From: a virus
Strand: one strand, 5' to 3'
Length of the DNA stretch: 20,841 nt
IMG/VR virus record: IMGVR_UViG_3300042549_003870
Coordinates: 1-20,841 of that record
Shown: positions 14,064 through 20,714 of the stretch, one piece after another
How the letters are laid out: each line of letters begins with the position of its first letter
Numbering within the stretch: position 1 is the stretch's first letter
Notes under the pieces: model-generated
What the model was told of the DNA's origin: nothing
Databases searched by the model: none
Seen by the model: the letters and a program-made list of their open reading frames with translations, nothing else
Made by a program: the position numbers and the translations under genes

Positions 14064-14144
14064 GTGTTAGACCTTTTCAGCCTCATCATCATGCTCAGTG
14101 CAGTGTTCATGTGCGGCTTTATGCTGGGCAAAGACAAACGATGA
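14064..14144 (+). CDS. Mini membrane protein, 26 aa (2 of 3)
   Basis: A GTG start directly follows the upstream stop (TAAGTG), and the frame ends in an ATGA overlap with the nuclease gene. The product is one hydrophobic helix (LFSLIIMLSAVFMCGFMLG) with a basic KDKR end. It is below usual annotation cut-offs and is supported by perfect packing between its neighbours. Confidence 0.5.
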   Translation: MLDLFSLIIMLSAVFMCGFMLGKDKR

Positions 14145-14455
14145 ACGACATAAGCGAGCAAGCATTTCTGCAGCAGATAAAAGCCCTGGCATACGTCCAT
14201 CATTGGACTGTCCATCACTCTCAGCCGTCCATGACTAAGACAGGCAGATACATAACTACTGGCAGCCCTGGATTCTTTGACTTAGTGCTTGCACATGAGC
14301 AGCGTGGTCTTATCTTTGCCGAACTAAAGACACGAACAGGCAAGGCCAGCGAGGCCCAACTAAGTTGGATGCGCATAGTGCACCCTCATGCTGAGGTTTA
14401 TCTATGGCGGCCAGAGGACATGGACTTCATTACTAAGCGCTTAGCATCATGCTGA
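14141..14455 (+). CDS. VRR-NUC family nuclease
   Basis: The 104-aa protein starts at ATG 14141, chosen for the ATGA overlap; a longer start at 14111 would run through the mini membrane gene. It has the PD-(D/E)xK-type core of VRR-NUC proteins: GSPGFFDLVLA with Asp47, GLIFAELKT with Glu61 and Lys63, and a later SEAQLSW with Gln73. Stand-alone VRR-NUC domains are frequent in phages and act as structure-specific nucleases, probably resolving branched DNA before packaging. Its pairing with the annealing-type gene upstream suggests a small recombination module. Confidence 0.82.
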   Translation: MNDISEQAFLQQIKALAYVHHWTVHHSQPSMTKTGRYITTGSPGFFDLVLAHEQRGLIFAELKTRTGKASEAQLSWMRIVHPHAEVYLWRPEDMDFITKRLASC

Positions 14456-14520
14456 TACTGGCCTGGTACGTCCTGCTACTGTCCATTGGCATTGCCATCA
14501 TCCAAGGCTTACGCAAGTAA
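14449..14520 (+). CDS. Mini membrane protein, 23 aa (3 of 3)
   Basis: ATG 14449 lies inside the end of the nuclease gene. The product is a single hydrophobic helix (MLILAWYVLLLSIGIAIIQ) with a basic GLRK tail. It is the last frame before a 302-base gap. The repeated form (helix plus basic tail) matches the mini proteins at 12528 and 14064. Confidence 0.45.
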   Translation: MLILAWYVLLLSIGIAIIQGLRK

Positions 14521-14822
14521 TTACCTTTTACAACTGAATACGACCAAGGGCCACATAGGGGATTGCACTCTGTTGGTATGCACACTACGGAAGTAGGGTC
14601 GAGCAGTGCGCCCCATTACCTGTGATGACTAACGTGAATGGCCGTGGGTGTCAGTCACTGTGCAGCGTCTAAACGTCATAAATACGAATGGTGTCCACTT
14701 CCCTATGGTGTCCGGCAACCTTGACCTACTTGGTCAGAACTGTGGGGAACACAAGCCCCAGACTCTCTCAGCACACAAGAGAGCAACCGCAGCGAAGCAA
14801 GGGCGGTAGTAACATCAGGCTT
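14521..14822 (+). other. Structured intergenic region before the terminase
   Basis: This is the longest non-coding stretch. It holds a 9-base direct repeat ATGGTGTCC (14688 and 14705), an imperfect hairpin (14622-14629 with 14650-14658), and three adjacent hairpins: TTGACC/GGTCAG at 14721-14737, TGGGG/CCCCA at 14743-14760, and CTCTCT/AGAGAG at 14763-14783. No tRNA or clear promoter was found. Its position just before the terminase gene suits a packaging site or late-gene leader. Confidence 0.5.
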
Positions 14823-16583
14823 ATGACATCCCCATACAACGACCCCATCTACAAAGCAAACAGACGCCAGATACTAAGCGACGGCAAAGCAACCATCTGT
14901 GCCCTATGCGGCAAGCCAGGAGCCAACACAGCAGACCACATAGTCAGCCTCATGTTCGGAGGCGACAACAGCATTGACAACCTCCAACCTGCCCATCAGT
15001 CATGCAACTCACGCAAAGGTGCAGCACAACAAAACAAACGAGCAGCCGCACAAAACCTAAACCGTTCACAGACAAACGCACCACCGATTACGCAAGAACC
15101 AGCAAAAAACAAAAACATGGATTTTTTTACGGAGAACCGACAAACCCCGACCCTTATTTCTTCCGTATTTTTTGGGGAAACTGGGGAATCTGACGGTCAT
15201 GATTGGCGAGTGGGCAGGGAAAAGCCTCGGTTGGAATCGGTTGGGGTTGGGACTGAGAGTTATGGCCCTTTGGTTGCTGCTTGGGCTGAGCGTCACATGA
15301 AGATGACTTTGATGCCGTGGCAGGTTCATGCGTTGTCTGGGCAACTTGCTCATGATGGTGATGGTGTTTTGCAGTTTCGTGAGGCGTTGTGCAGCACAGC
15401 GAGACAAGCCGGAAAATCGGTCGCTCTGCAGGCGTTATGTGGGTGGTGGATTACTGAGGGTGCGGTGCTTCGTGGCGGCCCACAGTCAGTTATGAGCGTT
15501 GCTAACAAACTAGATAGGGCTGAGGCCATCTTTCCTTTGCTTGCCAACATCCTTGTGGAGTCCTTTGGCGGTAAAAAGTTTCAGGCTGTAGGCCGTAAAT
15601 CTGTTGAAATGCCGGACGGTTCACGTTGGGAGATTCGTGCCGCAACTAAGTCTTTGCATGGAGGCAGTCACGATTTGATTATTTGTGATGAGTTATTTGA
15701 TATAGATGCTGAGGTGGTGGACGCTGCTTTGCGCCCTAGTCAGATTGCTCGAAAGTCTCCGCTGCTTTCTATGTGGTCTACAGCCGGAGACCAGCACAGT
15801 GAAACGATGATTAAGTTACGTCAGCAGGCCATGGCTGACATTGACAAAGGCATTCCTAGCCTGTTTTATTTTGCTGAATGGTCTATGCCGTCGCACCTGT
15901 CACCGCTGGATGAAAAGAATTGGTGCTGGGCTAACCCATCTTTGGGGACAACTATCACTATTGAGGCTCTTCGAGCAGTGTCTAAAAAAGACAGTTTCAT
16001 GCGTGCGCACCTAAACCAATGGATTACGGCTAGGGGGGCTTGGCTGGATTTGGGTGTCTGGGAGAAGAATCAGACAGATATTCCTATGCCAGATGGTGGG
16101 TATTTATCTGTGGATAGTTCTGTGGATGACGCTCGATATGTTGGTGTCAGGGCTGTAGAACTAGACGGCAAAGTCATAGTGCACACAGAGTTTGTGGTAG
16201 AGACCGAAGCAGATATGTGGACAGCCATTGAAAGAGTTATGGAAAACCCACAAGTGCATCTGCTAATAACGCCAACGCTCGATATTCATGTTCCATTGTC
16301 TTTACGCCGGCGCACAACCATTACCGGATATGCAGAACTAACAAAGTTCACAACCCTTGTGCGGTCAATGATTCACGAAGGCAACGTCAAACACCACGGC
16401 GAAAGCCTGCTGGCTGACCACGTTTCAAGGGCAGTCCTAGTCAAAACACCATCCGGTGCAGTCATTAGTTCCCAGAAATCACCAGGCCCAATAGAACTTT
16501 GCCGCGTCATGGTGTGGGCAGTGGCCCAAGTTTCTAAACCAAAACAAAAGACTAAACCTATGATGGTTGTCATTGGTGGCTAA
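14823..16583 (+). CDS. terL: HNH endonuclease-terminase large subunit fusion
   Basis: The 586-aa protein joins two packaging activities. Residues 1-66 are an HNH nuclease: Cys26 and Cys29 (ICALCG), ADHI with His39, Asn53, then His58 and Cys61 in PAHQSCNSRKG. A polar Gln/Asn/Lys linker runs to about residue 125. The ATPase has Walker A ARQAGKS (193-199), Walker B LIICDE (285-290) and MWSTAGD (317-323). The nuclease domain starts at YLSVDSS (Asp431), with Asp532 in LLADH a likely later metal ligand. An in-frame ATG at 14688 would add 45 residues lying over the hairpins, so 14823 is preferred. HNH proteins beside terminases are known to be needed for packaging; a fused form is uncommon. Confidence 0.88.
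   Translation: MTSPYNDPIYKANRRQILSDGKATICALCGKPGANTADHIVSLMFGGDNSIDNLQPAHQSCNSRKGAAQQNKRAAAQNLNRSQTNAPPITQEPAKNKNMDFFTENRQTPTLISSVFFGETGESDGHDWRVGREKPRLESVGVGTESYGPLVAAWAERHMKMTLMPWQVHALSGQLAHDGDGVLQFREALCSTARQAGKSVALQALCGWWITEGAVLRGGPQSVMSVANKLDRAEAIFPLLANILVESFGGKKFQAVGRKSVEMPDGSRWEIRAATKSLHGGSHDLIICDELFDIDAEVVDAALRPSQIARKSPLLSMWSTAGDQHSETMIKLRQQAMADIDKGIPSLFYFAEWSMPSHLSPLDEKNWCWANPSLGTTITIEALRAVSKKDSFMRAHLNQWITARGAWLDLGVWEKNQTDIPMPDGGYLSVDSSVDDARYVGVRAVELDGKVIVHTEFVVETEADMWTAIERVMENPQVHLLITPTLDIHVPLSLRRRTTITGYAELTKFTTLVRSMIHEGNVKHHGESLLADHVSRAVLVKTPSGAVISSQKSPGPIELCRVMVWAVAQVSKPKQKTKPMMVVIGG
15122..15128 (+). other. T7 run at the HNH-terminase junction
   Basis: Seven T bases read as GAT TTT TTT in frame, giving the heptamer T TTT TTT. 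A -1 slip would add about 21 codons and terminate at a TGA, releasing a free HNH protein. Whether slippage occurs is unknown. Confidence 0.35.
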
Positions 16584-16592
16584 ACTGTCGGC

Positions 16593-16633
16593 GGTATTGC
16601 TTTGGGCGTTGTCGGGATGAGCAGAGCAATACC
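16593..16633 (+). promoter_or_regulatory. Conserved hairpin between terminase and portal (copy 2)
   Basis: The arms GGTATTGCTTTG and CAGAGCAATACC enclose the same 17-base loop as at 1462-1502. Relative to copy 1, one stem base changes in each arm, and both changes keep pairing (C-G to U-G, U-G to U-A). Confidence 0.7.
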
Positions 16634-16667
16634 ACAATTCTCTAACTGAAAGTGGCATACTTCCATC

Positions 16668-17927
16668 ATGGCTATCTTCAACAATAAAGTCACCAAGGCT
16701 GCAATTAGCCCAATGCCCAAAGTGCAAGCCGCAGTGGGGTACTCGCCTGTAGGCACATCATCCAACCCTGTGATGAACTTCTATAACTATCTAGAAGGCC
16801 AGCAGCGTAACCAGGCCATGACTTTGGCAACGGTTTCACGCAGTAGGGACTTACTTGCCTCTGTCATTGCTTGTATGCCGTTGAAAATGTACAGCGAAAA
16901 GTTTAATAATGAATCTGGCGAAATGGAAGAAACACCATTAGCGCCAAAGGATTGGCTACGTCAGCCAGACCCAAGCAACACATACAACTTCCTTATGGCT
17001 TGGACGTTGGACGACCTCCTATTTTATGGCAGGGCTATGTGGGTAATTCTTGAAAGGGATGCCTCTGGGTACCCTTCAAAGTTCCGTCGTTTGCCTATGG
17101 GCTCAATCACAACACAAGACCAAACAGGGCCAGTGTTCTTTGGGCCGTCAGAGTCCATCATGTTTGCCGGCAACGAAATGGACTATCGAGACATTGTCCA
17201 GTTTATTAGCCCTATCCAAGGCATCATCTACAGTTCTACACAGACCATTGCTACAGCCTTGAAAGTAGAAGATAGCCGCTACAACTACGCCAGGTCGTCC
17301 ATCCCGTCTGGCGTTTTGCGTCAAAACGGAGGCGAACCATTGTCAGCACAAGAACTTGGCGAAATTGGTGCTGCCTTTAATCAGGCGCGTTTGACTAGCC
17401 AGACTGCAGTTCTTAACGAGTTCTTGACTTACGAGCCGAGCAATGCCACCCCAGACAAGATGCTTATGATTGAGTCTGCACAGTATTCGGCCTTAGATTT
17501 GGCACGCCTATGTGGAGTTCCCCCTTACCTTGTAGGCGTTGCCACTGGCTCTTATGCCTACACCAGCAGCGAACAGTCACGCGCTGACCTGTACATCTTT
17601 GGTGTTAAGCCCTACGCCGACTGCATTGCCGCCACTCTCAGCATGAACAATGTTTTGCCTCGTGGAACTTACGTCAAGTTTGACACAGACAGTTACTTGG
17701 AAGAGAACTACGCAGCAGACGCAATGCCTAGCGGCGACGAGACAACTGACGTCTCAGCAATGCAAATAGCCGAAGTAATCCAAAAGGTTTACCTTGGTGT
17801 TGGAAAAGTAATAACCTCAGACGAAGCCAGAGCAATCGTAAACCTTGCAGGCGGCGACCTAAATATCCCTAACAATGGCGTGCCATTTGCAATGCCAACC
17901 CAAGTGAAAGACCAAACAGCATCATGA
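16668..17927 (+). CDS. Portal protein (copy 2, full length)
   Basis: The 419-aa HK97-type portal shares its core with copy 1: SRSRDLLASVIACMPLKMY, DWLRQPDPSNTY, GVPPYLVGV, SSEQSRADLYIFGVKPY and NNVLPRGTYV. After the shared core it carries a further C-terminal segment (MQIAEVIQKVYLGVGKVIT, then DEARAIVNLAGGDLNIP) typical of longer portals. The ATG at 16668 follows the hairpin and a conserved GAAAGTG stretch. The stop overlaps the protease-capsid start (ATGA). The mid-region between the copies is clearly diverged, more than in the terminase. Confidence 0.92.
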   Translation: MAIFNNKVTKAAISPMPKVQAAVGYSPVGTSSNPVMNFYNYLEGQQRNQAMTLATVSRSRDLLASVIACMPLKMYSEKFNNESGEMEETPLAPKDWLRQPDPSNTYNFLMAWTLDDLLFYGRAMWVILERDASGYPSKFRRLPMGSITTQDQTGPVFFGPSESIMFAGNEMDYRDIVQFISPIQGIIYSSTQTIATALKVEDSRYNYARSSIPSGVLRQNGGEPLSAQELGEIGAAFNQARLTSQTAVLNEFLTYEPSNATPDKMLMIESAQYSALDLARLCGVPPYLVGVATGSYAYTSSEQSRADLYIFGVKPYADCIAATLSMNNVLPRGTYVKFDTDSYLEENYAADAMPSGDETTDVSAMQIAEVIQKVYLGVGKVITSDEARAIVNLAGGDLNIPNNGVPFAMPTQVKDQTAS

Positions 17928-19522
17928 TTAGATTAACCACCAGCACATTTTCTGTAGATGCAGCAGCCGGCGACGGAGTAGCAAAGCGCACCATTACTGG
18001 AATTGCATTGCCTTACAACACTGAGGCCATGGTTTCAGGAGGCCAAGTCGTTTCATTCCTGCCAGGGAGTTTGCCAACCACCGGCAAAAAACCAAAACTT
18101 TACATGAGCCACGACTCAACGCAAGCCATTGGTATTGTCACCGAGCGCACAGACGACCAAGACGCTATGTACTTCACAGCCAAAGTAAGCACCACAGCCC
18201 TTGGCGATGAAGCCCTAATCTTGGCGTCAGACGGCGTTTTAGACTCTGTGAGCGTTGGCGTAAACCCAACTGACTACAGTTTTAACGAAGATGGCGTCAT
18301 GATTATCAAAGCAGGTGATTGGCTCGAATTGTCACTGGTACCCCAGCCAGCCTTTAGCGGTAGTATCATCACAGATGTTGCAGCGAGTATCCCCACATCA
18401 GAGGATGATTTAAGCAATAATACAGAAACGGCACCCGACGAGCCAGAACCCACAGAGTCAGAGGAGACCGAAGTGTCAGAAACCCCAGTTCCAGAAGTAA
18501 TCGAAGCAGCAGCACCATTGTTTGCAGCAGCCAAGCGTGAACCACGTTTGCCAACTGCCGGCGAATTTGTAGCAGCAATGCACAAGGGTGGCGAAGTAGC
18601 CGCAGCAGCACAGCGCATTTTTGCTGACTATCGCGCATATCACCGCAATCCAATCGAAGCCGCCGCTGGCGACAACGTCCTCAGTAACGACGCAGGCATC
18701 ACGCCGGTTCCCATTTTGGCCCCCGTTTTCGAGGACATTAACTACATCGCTCCAGTGTTGTCAGCACTCGGGACAAGGGCAATGCCAAACAGCGGTGCAG
18801 GTTCTACGTTCATTCGTCCTACCTGGACTACTCACCCGACCGTTGCGCAGCAGACAACAGAACTTACAGCAGTGTCAGCAACCACCGCTGTAATTGCCTC
18901 AAATACCGTTACCAAAGTGACATTCTCGGGCAGTGCCCAGTTGTCATACCAGGTACTTGACTTCACAGACCCCAACGCCATGGACATCATCGTTCGTGAC
19001 CTTGCAGGCCAGTACCTCACAGCCATTGACAATTACGCAGCAGACAACTTGCTTGCAGCAGCATCTTCTGATGGAGTGTGGGACTTGTCAGTAACTGACT
19101 TAATGAAGTCAATCTACGACGCAGCAGTCACAACTTCTGCAGCAACCAACTACCTGCCAACACACATCTTTGTAGACCCAGCAACATGGGGTCTGATGGG
19201 ACAACTTGTGGATACCACAGGCCGTCCAATCTTCCCAAGCATTGGTGCACCAGGACTTATGGGCATGAACAGCCTTGGCGCAGGCCAGGCAACATCATGG
19301 TCAGGTATGAACCCACTTGGTTTGCAAATCGTAGTGGACAATAAGTTTGCCGCAAAGACCATGATTATCATGAACCAGAATGCGTTTGAAATTTACCGTC
19401 AAGACCGTGGAATGTTGTCAGTAGAAGTACCTTCAACACTTGGCCGTCAGATGAGCGTGTTCGGGTACGCAGCAACATTCGCTGCAAACTCAAGCATGAT
19501 TCGCAAAATCACTCAGGCTTAG
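17924..19522 (+). CDS. Prohead protease-major capsid fusion (copy 2)
   Basis: The 532-aa homologue of the protein at 2628 has the same two-domain design. The protease domain shows His63 in YMSHDSTQAIG and Ser110 in LDSVSVGV, with ELSLVPQPAFSGS. The acidic linker (about 160-190) is Glu/Pro/Thr-rich and differs in sequence from copy 1. The capsid part contains RPTWTTHPTVAQQTTELTAV, NYAADNLLAAASSDGVWDLS, HIFVDPATWGLMGQLVDTTG and the same MIRKITQA end. Linker and surface segments vary most; the capsid core motifs are kept. Conservation of both active-site residues in two diverged copies argues that the fused protease is functional. Confidence 0.9.
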   Translation: MIRLTTSTFSVDAAAGDGVAKRTITGIALPYNTEAMVSGGQVVSFLPGSLPTTGKKPKLYMSHDSTQAIGIVTERTDDQDAMYFTAKVSTTALGDEALILASDGVLDSVSVGVNPTDYSFNEDGVMIIKAGDWLELSLVPQPAFSGSIITDVAASIPTSEDDLSNNTETAPDEPEPTESEETEVSETPVPEVIEAAAPLFAAAKREPRLPTAGEFVAAMHKGGEVAAAAQRIFADYRAYHRNPIEAAAGDNVLSNDAGITPVPILAPVFEDINYIAPVLSALGTRAMPNSGAGSTFIRPTWTTHPTVAQQTTELTAVSATTAVIASNTVTKVTFSGSAQLSYQVLDFTDPNAMDIIVRDLAGQYLTAIDNYAADNLLAAASSDGVWDLSVTDLMKSIYDAAVTTSAATNYLPTHIFVDPATWGLMGQLVDTTGRPIFPSIGAPGLMGMNSLGAGQATSWSGMNPLGLQIVVDNKFAAKTMIIMNQNAFEIYRQDRGMLSVEVPSTLGRQMSVFGYAATFAANSSMIRKITQA

Positions 19523-19529
19523 TCAGAAA

Positions 19530-19543
19530 GGCGGTAAGCCGCC
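19530..19543 (+). promoter_or_regulatory. Hairpin over the connector ribosome binding site (copy 2)
   Basis: Identical in sequence and position to the hairpin at 4243-4256 (GGCGG-TAAG-CCGCC directly before the ATG), although the capsid genes around it have diverged. Confidence 0.55.
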
Positions 19544-20182
19544 ATGGCTACATACACAGTCACTTTCAAGCAACTGCTAGACAACTATGCAGTGCTACAA
19601 ACACTGACCAACACAGAGATAGCGGTGGGGCAACCCATCACTATCGCTGGTGTTGCAGTGCCTTTTAACGGCACCTTTACTGTTTATGCACAACCAGAGT
19701 TTGAATACATTGGAATAGACACCGAAGGTAATTTGTTATTTGACAATAACAATCCAATACCTAACCAAGTTTTGTTTGCTTGCACAGGTGACAACGTGGA
19801 ACGTGTGGCTTCAACTGGTGGCACTATTGCTTATACCCAGGTCTGCACATGGACCACAGTCCAACAATTGGAAACATATCTCGGGGTGGACATTACAGAC
19901 CCAAGCGATGACTACACCTTGCTCACACAATCTGTCTCAGCGGCAAACGCTTTCTGCTGGAGACGCAGGCAGGAGTCCGGTTACACCGGCGATGCACTCG
20001 GAACCTCACCAGGCGGTGACTGCACCTTGGGCGTCCTAATGTACGGTGCCGCTCTGTGGCGCAGCCGTGGCAGCGTGCAAGACACTTTTGCCACATTCGA
20101 CGGAATGGGCTCTGCAGGCGTCTCAGCGATGACTCCAATGATTAAGCAACTCTTGGGCATCTCACGCCCCCAGGTGGCGTAG
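19544..20182 (+). CDS. Head-tail connector, with N-terminal beta domain (copy 2)
   Basis: The 212-aa homologue of the protein at 4257 has the same layout: an N-terminal beta-rich domain (MATYTVTFKQLLDNYAVLQ, IAVGQPITIAGVAV) and a helical adaptor half (QQLETYLGVDITDPSDDY, AANAFCWRRRQESGYTG, LMYGAALWRSRGSVQDTF). The C-terminal 40 residues are almost identical to copy 1 (FATFDGMGSAGVSAMTP, then IKQLLGISRPQVA), while the N-terminal domain is strongly diverged. This fits an inner surface held fixed by portal and tail contacts and an outer domain free to vary. It overlaps the next GTG start by one base. Confidence 0.72.
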   Translation: MATYTVTFKQLLDNYAVLQTLTNTEIAVGQPITIAGVAVPFNGTFTVYAQPEFEYIGIDTEGNLLFDNNNPIPNQVLFACTGDNVERVASTGGTIAYTQVCTWTTVQQLETYLGVDITDPSDDYTLLTQSVSAANAFCWRRRQESGYTGDALGTSPGGDCTLGVLMYGAALWRSRGSVQDTFATFDGMGSAGVSAMTPMIKQLLGISRPQVA

Positions 20183-20544
20183 TGGCCTTTACAGACCTTC
20201 TCAACGAAGCCATAGACGACGTGGCAGCCAAGATAGCCACAGTCGCAGGCATCAGGGTTGTAACCGACTCGACAAAGATTGTGCCTAATTGTGTCTTTGT
20301 GGACGCCCCATCTTTTACTACCTTTGCTGGCAATGGCAACATTCTTAACATCACCTTTCCCATTAAGGTCTTGGGCTCTGGCCCTGCAGGTCTGCCAGTT
20401 TTGCGTCAATTGCTAGACATCACAGCCAAAGTCATTTCGAGCAACGTCATAGTGATGAGCGGCCAACCAACGGCCTACCTTATTGGCGGTGCAGAATATC
20501 CCTGCTACGACCTAGTAGTATCCATACAAGCACAGACAGCGTAA
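20182..20544 (+). CDS. Probable tail terminator or neck protein (copy 2)
   Basis: The 120-aa protein starts at GTG 20182, which shares its G with the connector stop (TAGTG). It differs from the copy at 4901 at nine residues by eye (for example Y3F, P30S, T80I, N93S), mostly conservative, and both copies keep the same length with no indels. The function is inferred only from gene order between connector and major tail protein. Its near identity contrasts with the diverged genes before it and places the start of the homologous stretch around this gene. Confidence 0.55.
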   Translation: MAFTDLLNEAIDDVAAKIATVAGIRVVTDSTKIVPNCVFVDAPSFTTFAGNGNILNITFPIKVLGSGPAGLPVLRQLLDITAKVISSNVIVMSGQPTAYLIGGAEYPCYDLVVSIQAQTA

Positions 20545-20552
20545 GGCAGACA

Positions 20553-20711
20553 ATGTACACAATCATTTCCCCAAGAATCGGAACACCAGGCGACAAGTTT
20601 GAACCATCCGAAGAAACCAACATTGACGCCCTCATTGAAGGTGGCTTTATTAAATCCGACAAAACCCCAACCAAATCTGCTAAAACAGTAGAAACATCTC
20701 TCGAGGAGTAA
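20553..20711 (+). CDS. Small conserved protein of 52 aa (copy 2)
   Basis: Begins MYTIISPRIGTPGDKF at ATG 20553 and differs from the copy at 5272 at two residues (F2Y and P50L). Several synonymous changes in the DNA with almost no amino-acid change suggest that the frame is translated and under purifying selection. Its 3' end supplies the GAGGAG ribosome binding site of the major tail gene. Confidence 0.7.
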   Translation: MYTIISPRIGTPGDKFEPSEETNIDALIEGGFIKSDKTPTKSAKTVETSLEE

Positions 20712-20714
20712 CAC

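Noticed and set aside
14540-14680. tRNA gene in the intergenic region
   Set aside because: A GGGTCGA stretch near 14597 recalls a T-arm, but no cloverleaf, anticodon arm or matching acceptor stem could be built.
14689-14713. CRISPR-like or iteron array from the TGGTGTCC repeats
   Set aside because: Only two short copies 17 bases apart are present; there is no array of regular repeats and spacers and no cas gene.
14688-14822. N-terminal extension of the HNH-terminase gene from ATG 14688
   Set aside because: It would translate through three tandem hairpins, has no ribosome binding site, and the HNH family normally begins close to the residues encoded from 14823.
15002-15193. Separate 63-aa reading frame overlapping the HNH-terminase junction
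   Set aside because: It is the -1 frame of the fused gene with no supporting start context; only its last 21 codons matter, as a possible slip product.
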